The notes below the pieces were generated by a model that ran no database searches, had not been told where the DNA came from, and saw nothing but the letters and a program-made list of their open reading frames with translations. 5,420 nt of DNA, taken from the NCBI GenBank assembly GCA_945916625.1, contig CAMEGY010000076.1:1-5420 (forward strand), in the 5' to 3' direction. Of this stretch, positions 1 through 5,420 are shown in pieces (within the stretch, counting starts at the first letter, position 1; the number at the start of each line of letters is the position of its first letter). The DNA is from an uncultured Anaerococcus sp. (GTDB taxonomy: Bacteria; Bacillota_A; Clostridia; Tissierellales; Peptoniphilaceae). The translations under genes were made by a program, and so were the position numbers.

Positions 1-1986
1 GACCTTTTTGAGTGCGAGTGCTGTCCTTGATGGGATATAGATTCTTATTCCGTCATAGTCAGTACCCGGAAGCCTTTCTGTGGTGTAGCTTACACCATGA
101 CTTATCCTATCAAAGCCACCAAACCTTCCTTCGTCGGTGTCGATTACCACCTTAAATTCCCCTATATCGTGGATTGGTAGGTGGAAGGATTCGTAGGAAT
201 TTGTTGGGTGGAAATTGAATAGGTAGACTATGTCCTTATTTCTAAAGGCAATTATTTTCCTGTCATTATCTAGCCAGAGCCTGTAGGTGTCATTTCCTAG
301 CTGGCCATTTTCCTTGGCAAATTCTAGCATCGCTTGGTCAAAGTCTGCCAAAAACTTATATTTTAGATCGTCTGCATCCCTTAGGGACCATTGGCGGCGG
401 GCATAATGATAGGAGTAGTTGTTACCTTCTCTTGGAAAGTCTATCCATTCCGGATGGCCAAATTCGTTGCCCATAAAGTTAAGGTAGGCATCAGCTCCCA
501 TAGATAGGGTAATCCACCTAATCATCTTGTGTAGGGCTATGGCACGGTCTATCTCAAAGTTGTGGATATCAACGGCCATAGAATCATACATAACAGCATC
601 TGCTAGCTGAAATATTGTAGTTTTTGAGCCTACTAGGGCCTGGTCATGACTTTCTACATAACCTACTCTCTTTTCGTTTGGCCTGTGTGTTGTTAGCTCA
701 TACCACATATTGGATAGGTCCCAATCATGGTCGTCTTTTTTAAGTGTCTTTTCCCAGAAATCTGGCATTCCCATGGCCAGCCTATAGTCAAAGCCTATCC
801 CGCCCTTGTCTACTGGTATACACATGCCTGGCATGCCTGACATATCTTCTGCTATGGTTATGGCATCTGGTTTTATTTCCCTAATTAGTTCGTTTGCCAT
901 TTGCAAATAGTTTAGGGCATCTATATCAGTATTCATTGAAAAATACTTGCTGTATGAATCGAAGGCTTCGCCTCTGCCGTGGTTTTTGTAGATCATAGAT
1001 GTGACACCATCGAACCTAAAACCATCGAAGTGGAATTCTTCTAGCCAATATTTTACATTTGATAGAAGGAAGTGGACAACCTCTCCCTTGTGGTAGTCAA
1101 ATAGCTTAGAATCCCAGTCTGGATGGTTGCCTTCAGGTCCAGCATGGAAAAACTGGTAGTCAGTTCCATCAAATTCGTTGATACCTTCAGCTGTGTTTTT
1201 TACTGAATGAGAATGGACCAAGTCCATTATTACATTGATTCCCATTTCATGGGCTGTATTTATTAAGCTCTTTAAATCCTTGCTTTCTCCATACCAGGAG
1301 GAAGGAGCAAAGAAGTTTGCCACTTGGTAGCCAAAGGATGCATAGTAAGGGTGTTCGGCTATAGCCATTAGCTGGACTGTGTTGTAGCCTGCTTCCTTTA
1401 TCCTAGGAAGGACATATTTTTCAAACTCTTTGTAGGATGAAACCTTGCCTTCTTCTCCGGCCATACCTATGTGGGCTTCGTATATCAAAAGGTCGTCATG
1501 GTTGATTTTGAAATTTTCATCTGTCCACTCAAAGTCTTTGCGTGGGTTTTCTACAACAGCTGCAAAATCTAAGTTTTCATCCCTTTCTACCCTTGTAGCA
1601 TAGATTGGAATCCTTTCTTTGATTTGGCCATTTGCATCAACTAAGACCTTTAGACGACTTTTGTGGGCGAGCGTCCTTATGCCCTTTACAAATATTTCCC
1701 AGTCGCCATTATCTAGTTTTGTCAAAGGATGTGACCTTTTATCCCAATTGTTGAAGTCTCCCAAAAGGTAGAGGCCGTCTGCATTTGGGGCCCATTCCCT
1801 GTAGATCCAGCCTCCCTTTACCTTGTGGAGGCCGTAGTAGTTGTGAGCGTTGGCAAATTCTTTAAGTGATTTACCACCAGCTAAAACCTTATCTTTTTGC
1901 TCTTTTAGCCTTTCCATCCTGAGATTTATGTCGTTTTCATAGTCACTTAAATAAGGATCTATATCTAATATTTCCCACCTTGCCAT
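1..1986 (-). CDS. glgB: 1,4-alpha-glucan (glycogen) branching enzyme, eukaryotic-like GH13_8 type, 3' end outside window
   Basis: This cytosolic enzyme would cut alpha-1,4 glucan chains and rejoin them as alpha-1,6 branches during glycogen synthesis. The reading frame is open from ATG 1986 for 662 codons to position 1 with no stop. Residues about 48-82 form a CBM48-like N-terminal domain (YYGLH, YREWAPNA, GDFNNW). A GH13 barrel follows: YEAHIG, QLMAIAEHPYYASFGYQV, region I DLVHSH (D255-H260), FRFDGVTSM with predicted nucleophile D326, AEDMSGMPG with acid/base E380, ESHDQALVG with D448, then MGNEFGHPEW and a C-terminal beta domain. The wording and spacing of these motifs follow human GBE1 and plant/yeast enzymes rather than E. 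coli GlgB (GH13_9). The visible end, IYIPSRTALALKKV, aligns near the family C-terminus, so probably only a few residues are missing. The start is supported by AGGAGG five bases upstream. It lies 16 nt after the EF-G-like gene and is probably cotranscribed with it. Confidence 0.95.
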   Translation of the reverse strand, partial: MARWEILDIDPYLSDYENDINLRMERLKEQKDKVLAGGKSLKEFANAHNYYGLHKVKGGWIYREWAPNADGLYLLGDFNNWDKRSHPLTKLDNGDWEIFVKGIRTLAHKSRLKVLVDANGQIKERIPIYATRVERDENLDFAAVVENPRKDFEWTDENFKINHDDLLIYEAHIGMAGEEGKVSSYKEFEKYVLPRIKEAGYNTVQLMAIAEHPYYASFGYQVANFFAPSSWYGESKDLKSLINTAHEMGINVIMDLVHSHSVKNTAEGINEFDGTDYQFFHAGPEGNHPDWDSKLFDYHKGEVVHFLLSNVKYWLEEFHFDGFRFDGVTSMIYKNHGRGEAFDSYSKYFSMNTDIDALNYLQMANELIREIKPDAITIAEDMSGMPGMCIPVDKGGIGFDYRLAMGMPDFWEKTLKKDDHDWDLSNMWYELTTHRPNEKRVGYVESHDQALVGSKTTIFQLADAVMYDSMAVDIHNFEIDRAIALHKMIRWITLSMGADAYLNFMGNEFGHPEWIDFPREGNNYSYHYARRQWSLRDADDLKYKFLADFDQAMLEFAKENGQLGNDTYRLWLDNDRKIIAFRNKDIVYLFNFHPTNSYESFHLPIHDIGEFKVVIDTDEGRFGGFDRISHGVSYTTERLPGTDYDGIRIYIPSRTALALKKV

Positions 1987-1991
1987 TGCTG

Positions 1992-1997
1992 CCTCCT
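1992..1997 (-). promoter_or_regulatory. Ribosome binding site of the branching enzyme gene
   Basis: A perfect AGGAGG on the minus strand is separated by CAGCA from ATG 1986. It lies in the 16-nt gap after the EF-G-like stop codon, so it fixes the branching enzyme start and suggests strong independent initiation on a shared transcript. Confidence 0.9.
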
Positions 1998-2002
1998 AAT
2001 TC

Positions 2003-4060
2003 TTAGTCTTCTTTGTTTTCTATAACCTTTTGAGTAATTTCTTTTGGAACTTCTTCGTATCTTACAAATTCCATTGAGAATGATCCCCTAGCTGATGTTT
2101 GACTTCTAAGGTCTATAGCATAGGTTAGAACTTCTGATAGTGGAGCTTCTGCCTTGATAACTTGGCTACCGTCAGCTTGTGGTTCCATACCTAAAATCCT
2201 GCCACGTCTCTTGTTCATATCGCCCATTACATCACCCATGTTATCTTCTGGAACATTGATTTCTAGGCTCATAACAGGTTCTAGAAGGATTGGGTCTGCT
2301 TCTTCTATACCCTTCTTGAAAGCAAGTCTTGCTGCAGTCTTGAAGGCTTGTTCGTTTGAGTCAACTGGGTGGTAGGAACCATCGTAAAGTGTTGCCTTGA
2401 TACCAGTTACCTTATAGCCTGCAAGTGGACCTTCTGATAGGGATTCTTCTAGACCTTTTTCCACTGCTGGGAAGTAGTTCTTTGGCACAGCGCCTCCGAA
2501 TACTTCTTCGTCAAATACAAAGTCTTCTTCACTTGGTTCAAACCTGATAAATACGTCACCATATTGGCCTGCACCACCGGATTGTTTCTTATGTTTACCT
2601 TGGACATCTGATTTGCCCTTGATTGTTTCTCTGTAAGGAATTTTATATTCAATTATTTCTGTGTTGACAGAATAGTTGTCTTTTAATTTATCCATCAAAA
2701 CTTCAAGCTGAACATTGCCTAGACCTGATAGGACTTGTTGGCTAGTTTCTCTGTTCATCTCATTTGCAAATGTTGGGTCTTCTTCGTTTAGTTTTTGTAG
2801 TGCTTCTGAAATCTTATCCTCGTCTGCACGGCTTACAGCCTTGATTGCGTAGAATAAAACTGGTTTTGGATACTTAATCTGCTTATATTCAATCTTGTTT
2901 TCTTTAGAAGAAAGTGTATCGCCTGTTTGAGTCTTTTCAAGCTTAGCAAAGGCACCGATGTCACCTACTACAACCTTATCTGCCTTGATTTGCTCATTAC
3001 CTCTTAGGAAAAATAGTGATGAGATTTTCTCGTCAGCATCCTTAGTCGCATTATAAAGCTTATCGTCTTTTGAGATAGAACCGCTTAGGACCTTAAAGAT
3101 TGAAATCTTACCTAGGAATGGATCTGCAAGGGTCTTAAATACAACAGCTGAGAATGGTGCATCTTCTTTTGTATCGAAAGCTTCGTATCCATCAGCAACT
3201 CTAAAACCAATATTTGCAGACTCATCATCTATAGATGGCATGTATTTGCAGATTACATCTAGAAGAGATGTAAGTCCTATCATTTTTTCTGTAGAACCGG
3301 CTAGTAGTGGTACAACCTTACCTTCTAGGATGGCCTTAGATAGACCTTCCCTAATTTCTTCGTCTGTAAATTCTTCGCCTTCAAAGAATTTTTCCATAAG
3401 CTCATCGTCAGATTCAGCCACAGCTTCAATAATCTTGTTGTAAACTTCTTCTACCTCTGCCATTCTGATTTCTGGAATTTCTAGCTCTTTTTTCTCGTCA
3501 TTTTCGTAAGAATAAGCTTTTTTATCCATAACGTCGATGATACCTTCAAAGTCATCACCTTCGCCAAGCATAAGTGTAAGAGGAGTAACCTTTTTGCCAA
3601 ACTCGATATGAAGGTCTGATACCACTTTGTTAAAATGAGCGTTTTCCTTATCAAGTTTGTTAACGAATATTATGGATGGTAAATTAATTTTTTGAGTATA
3701 TTTCCAATACTTTTCTGTACCAACTTCGATTCCCTTTTCACCGTCTATAACAAAAAGTGCACTTTCAGCCGCTCTTAGGGCCTGAAGTACTTCACCTTCA
3801 AAGTCAAAAAATCCTGGAGAATCTATGAAATTTATTTTAAAGTCATTATATTCAATTGGAATTATTGATGTTTGTAGAGAAATTTTTCTTTTCTTTTCTT
3901 GTTTTTCGTAGTCAGAAACAGTGTTGCCACTTTCTGTCTTACCTTTTTTATCTATAACTCCGGTCTTAAATAAAAGGGATTCAGTAAGTGTTGTTTTACC
4001 TGCACCCGAATGCCCTACCAAGGCTAAGTTCCTGATATTAGATGTCTTATAATTTTTCAT
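2003..4060 (-). CDS. Elongation factor G-like translational GTPase paralogue (EF-G2 / EF-G_bact type)
   Basis: This 685-residue protein has the whole EF-G architecture: a GTPase domain, domain II, domain III, a domain IV with GGAGQYGD (495-502) and YHPVDS (H564, matching the E. coli tip His583), and a C-terminal domain V ending with LRSQTSARGSFSMEF. The G motifs differ from housekeeping EF-G: G1 is GHSGAGKTT (16-24) instead of AHIDAGKTT, the switch I segment reads RKIS (S61) instead of RGIT, G3 is DSPGF (80-84) instead of DTPGH, and G4 is NKLD (134-137). Phe84 thus replaces the histidine that activates water for GTP hydrolysis. This pattern fits the EF-G paralogue group in many Firmicutes and other bacteria, so it should not be named fusA. 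Binding to the ribosome is expected; its cellular task is unclear. The start at ATG 4060 is chosen because AAGGAG lies seven bases upstream. An in-frame ATG at 4108 lacks such a site. It has its own promoter and probably leads a two-gene operon with the branching enzyme. Confidence 0.93.
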   Translation of the reverse strand: MKNYKTSNIRNLALVGHSGAGKTTLTESLLFKTGVIDKKGKTESGNTVSDYEKQEKKRKISLQTSIIPIEYNDFKINFIDSPGFFDFEGEVLQALRAAESALFVIDGEKGIEVGTEKYWKYTQKINLPSIIFVNKLDKENAHFNKVVSDLHIEFGKKVTPLTLMLGEGDDFEGIIDVMDKKAYSYENDEKKELEIPEIRMAEVEEVYNKIIEAVAESDDELMEKFFEGEEFTDEEIREGLSKAILEGKVVPLLAGSTEKMIGLTSLLDVICKYMPSIDDESANIGFRVADGYEAFDTKEDAPFSAVVFKTLADPFLGKISIFKVLSGSISKDDKLYNATKDADEKISSLFFLRGNEQIKADKVVVGDIGAFAKLEKTQTGDTLSSKENKIEYKQIKYPKPVLFYAIKAVSRADEDKISEALQKLNEEDPTFANEMNRETSQQVLSGLGNVQLEVLMDKLKDNYSVNTEIIEYKIPYRETIKGKSDVQGKHKKQSGGAGQYGDVFIRFEPSEEDFVFDEEVFGGAVPKNYFPAVEKGLEESLSEGPLAGYKVTGIKATLYDGSYHPVDSNEQAFKTAARLAFKKGIEEADPILLEPVMSLEINVPEDNMGDVMGDMNKRRGRILGMEPQADGSQVIKAEAPLSEVLTYAIDLRSQTSARGSFSMEFVRYEEVPKEITQKVIENKED

Positions 4061-4067
4061 AATATAT

Positions 4068-4073
4068 CTCCTT
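4068..4073 (-). promoter_or_regulatory. Ribosome binding site that decides the EF-G-like start
   Basis: AAGGAG on the minus strand lies seven bases (ATATATT) before ATG 4060. The ATG 48 bases further upstream has only A/T-rich sequence before it, so translation should begin at 4060 and the 16-residue extension should be dropped. Confidence 0.88.
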
Positions 4074-4126
4074 TTGGACTTAAATCTATTTGTTAATAAA
4101 ATGTCCATTTTAATATTTATACTAAT

Positions 4127-4155
4127 ATTATATAGTATTTGACCTAAAATATCTA
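4127..4155 (-). promoter_or_regulatory. Probable sigma-A type promoter of the EF-G-like/branching enzyme unit
   Basis: On the minus strand a perfect TATAAT box occupies 4132-4127. Seventeen bases upstream is TAGATA (4155-4150), matching four of six positions of TTGACA. Transcription would start near 4120, leaving an untranslated leader of about 60 nt before ATG 4060. The position, between the manO terminator and the EF-G-like gene, fits. The -35 box is weak and the region is very AT-rich, so the -10 is the main evidence. I see no clear operator or riboswitch in the leader. Confidence 0.6.
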
Positions 4156-4186
4156 CCCTTTAGAGAAAATGTTTTCACTTATTGGG

Positions 4187-4213
4187 AAAATAAAACTCCC
4201 AAGGCCCGGGAGT
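4187..4213 (-). terminator. Intrinsic terminator after manO
   Basis: Read on the minus strand, ACTCCC (4213-4208), a seven-base loop GGGCCTT, and GGGAGT (4200-4195) form a six-base-pair stem followed by TTTATTTT (4194-4187). The stem begins at the base directly after the manO stop codon. It should end the man PTS transcript and isolate it from the downstream EF-G-like gene. A T-rich run also flanks the hairpin on the plus strand, but those bases encode the lysine-rich end of ManO and no plus-strand gene leads into it. Confidence 0.8.
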
Positions 4214-4570
4214 CTATTTTTTAAATTTCTTTTTCACATAATCCCACACAGTCAAAGACCTCCTTAGTTTATCATTTGGAAGGTATTTGTTAAGGGCCCT
4301 TAGTATAGCCTTATTTTCTGGGCTATTAAAGATAAAGTCGCCGCTTGTTTTGGTGTGGATAGCAAATCTTGTAATTTTTTTATTAAAGATTACCGATGCT
4401 GTTACCATTTTGATTTCTGTGTAGGGTATCTGGATAAAGTCTCTTACGTTTTTTTCGTTGTAGTATTCTATAGCCTTATTACCCACAAGGAGGTCTCCAC
4501 GACTTGTAAGACCTCCTAGGTAATTTGCCTTAGCTTTAAAGTCTATCTTAGTATTTTGACTTTGAACCAT
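4214..4570 (-). CDS. manO: DUF956 family protein, ManO, of the mannose PTS operon
   Basis: This is a 118-residue soluble protein with no signal peptide or membrane segment. It matches the DUF956 pattern known from the ends of mannose PTS operons in Firmicutes: MVQSQN at the N-terminus, a GDLLVGNKAIEYYN stretch (25-38), FIQIPY (45-50), an ASVIF strand followed by RFAIHTK (68-74), and a basic C-terminus, KKKFKK. The molecular role is not established. Its constant company with man PTS genes suggests an accessory or regulatory partner of that permease. ATG 4570 follows the manZ stop by two bases. The sequence just upstream has no good Shine-Dalgarno match, so translation probably depends on ribosomes finishing manZ. 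A hairpin terminator starts right after its TAG stop. The family call is from remembered sequence patterns and is strong; function is open. Confidence 0.9.
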   Translation of the reverse strand: MVQSQNTKIDFKAKANYLGGLTSRGDLLVGNKAIEYYNEKNVRDFIQIPYTEIKMVTASVIFNKKITRFAIHTKTSGDFIFNSPENKAILRALNKYLPNDKLRRSLTVWDYVKKKFKK

Positions 4571-4572
4571 TC

Positions 4573-5420
4573 TTACATTATGCCAAAGTATCTAGCAATT
4601 ATACCTATGATGAATAGGACAATGATTATTGCTATTGGTGATACGTTTTTCTTTAGCAATTTACAAATACCAAGTGTTAGTAGTAGTGGTACAAGTCCTG
4701 GTATTAGTGAGTCTAAGTTTTGTTGAAGGGTTGTAACCTTGACTGGATCTAGGGCTGTAGGTCCTATATCAGCAAATTGTTTAAGGGCTTGTTGGATTCC
4801 TTCTGCTCCAGCAGGAAGTGCTGCCCAATCAATGTAAGAACCTGGTTGTTGGGTAATTTCTGCTACATTTACTGCAAAGTTGATTGATACCCATCTTTGT
4901 ACTAGGGCACCGATTATAAACATACCAAGGATTGATGCCATAAGGGTAATCCTACCTAAAAGTCCGCCTGAAAGGTCTTTTGTGATTTCATTACCTGCTT
5001 TATAGCCCATTTCTTGGGTTTTCCATTCGAATACCATTCTAATTGCATTCCAAAGAACGAAGAATAATAGCGGTCCCACGATTGATCCTGAAAGGGCAAA
5101 AGATGCACCTAGGGCTCCTAAGATTGGACGAAGAGTAAACCAGAATACTGGGTCACCTACACCTGCTAGAGGTCCCATCATACCAACCTTCACACCTTGG
5201 ATGGCAGCATCGTCAATGTGAGTTCCTGCTGCTCTTTCTTCTTCCATAGCAAGGGTTACACCCATAACTGGGCTTGATACGTAAGGATGGGTGTTGTAGA
5301 ACTCTAAGTGTCTTTTTAGAGCTTCTACTTGGTCTTCTTTTTCTGTATATAATTCTTTGATAGCTGGGATGATTGAGTATGCGCAACCACCGTTTTGCAC
5401 TCTTTCGGAGTTCCAAGAAC
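4573..5420 (-). CDS. manZ: PTS mannose/glucose-family transporter subunit IID, N-terminus outside window
   Basis: This is the membrane IID subunit, which with IIC (ManY) forms the sugar channel of a mannose-class phosphotransferase permease. Phosphate comes from the separate IIAB proteins, and sugars are usually mannose, glucose or amino sugars. About 281 residues are visible. They begin SWNSERVQNGG, matching the family's GSWN-ER-Q-GG segment, so the frame continues past 5420 and roughly 20-25 residues are missing against the usual length of about 300. Family signatures include RHLEFYNTHPYV, GVTLAMEEERA, IQGVKVGMMGPLAGVGDPVFW and the DLSGGLL segment. Hydrophobic stretches include FALSGSIVGPLLFFVLW, ITLMASILGMFIIGALV, LIPGLVPLLLTLGI and a C-terminal AIIIVLFIIGIIARYFGIM. 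The stop lies two bases before manO. The genes for IIC and IIAB are expected upstream, at higher coordinates outside this window. The exact sugar cannot be read from IID. Confidence 0.95.
   Translation of the reverse strand, partial: SWNSERVQNGGCAYSIIPAIKELYTEKEDQVEALKRHLEFYNTHPYVSSPVMGVTLAMEEERAAGTHIDDAAIQGVKVGMMGPLAGVGDPVFWFTLRPILGALGASFALSGSIVGPLLFFVLWNAIRMVFEWKTQEMGYKAGNEITKDLSGGLLGRITLMASILGMFIIGALVQRWVSINFAVNVAEITQQPGSYIDWAALPAGAEGIQQALKQFADIGPTALDPVKVTTLQQNLDSLIPGLVPLLLTLGICKLLKKNVSPIAIIIVLFIIGIIARYFGIM

Noticed and set aside
2154..2375. Plus-strand open frame of 73 codons inside the EF-G-like gene
   Set aside because: It lies wholly antisense to strongly conserved domain IV/V coding sequence, has no ribosome binding site, and its product resembles no family I know.
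2449..2652. Second minus-strand frame inside the EF-G-like gene
   Set aside because: It is an out-of-frame shadow of the conserved domain III/IV region, with no start signal of its own.
3240..3443. Plus-strand open frame of 67 codons
   Set aside because: It is antisense to the EF-G-like GTPase domain; its serine-rich translation is what results from reading acidic coding sequence backwards.
4099..4112. Inverted repeat AAAATGTCCATTTT near the EF-G-like transcription start, considered as an operator
   Set aside because: The arms are only six bases of mostly A/T with a two-base centre in a very AT-rich stretch, so chance is a sufficient explanation.
4139..4167. TTGACC on the plus strand as a -35 box of a divergent promoter
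   Set aside because: No acceptable -10 box follows at 16-18 bases and no plus-strand gene lies downstream.
5398..5400. GTG as the manZ start codon
   Set aside because: The frame stays open upstream to the window edge and encodes SWNSER, a conserved part of IID, so this GTG is an internal valine and the true start lies outside.
5213..5416. Arg/Ser-rich minus-strand frame over the IID gene
   Set aside because: It is an out-of-frame shadow of manZ; the manZ frame carries clear family motifs over the same bases.
1..5420. A hidden defence, mobile or other novel multi-gene system
   Set aside because: Each long frame matches a known family, the intergenic space is small, and I saw no direct repeats, transposase, integrase, array or attachment-like sequence.

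Overview
The window is an AT-rich, densely packed stretch in which every supported gene reads on the minus strand, so gene order in the direction of transcription runs from high to low coordinates. Protein similarity (from memory, no search), strong AGGAGG-type ribosome binding sites, AGG-rich arginine codons and a mannose-family PTS followed by a DUF956 gene point to a low-GC Firmicute. An anaerobic coccus of the Peptoniphilaceae (Anaerococcus-like) is my best guess, held with moderate to low confidence at family level.

Layout. (1) 5420-4573: the IID (ManZ-type) membrane subunit of a mannose/glucose-family PTS permease. Its first residues lie beyond the window. (2) 4570-4214: manO (DUF956), a small cytosolic protein gene found at the end of man PTS operons, separated from manZ by 2 nt. 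(3) 4213-4187: a hairpin plus T-rich tail right after the manO stop, probably ending the PTS operon. (4) about 4155-4061: a promoter (TATAAT box) and an untranslated leader of roughly 60 nt. (5) 4060-2003: a paralogue of elongation factor G, not the housekeeping one. Its GTPase centre has Phe where translational GTPases have the catalytic His. (6) 1986-1: a glycogen branching enzyme, starting 16 nt after the EF-G-like stop. It most resembles the eukaryotic-type GH13_8 family and is complete except for a short piece of its C-terminus beyond position 1.

How the genes fit together. The right-hand operon imports and phosphorylates hexose. The left-hand transcription unit appears to pair an unusual translation factor with a glycogen-structuring enzyme. 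My inference, not shown by sequence alone, is that both may belong to a carbon-storage or energy-limitation programme. The plus strand carries no convincing gene, and I see no tRNA, rRNA, CRISPR array, insertion sequence or phage gene. Nothing here looks like an unknown multi-gene system. The most notable points are the His-to-Phe EF-G paralogue, the eukaryotic-type branching enzyme, and their tight linkage.
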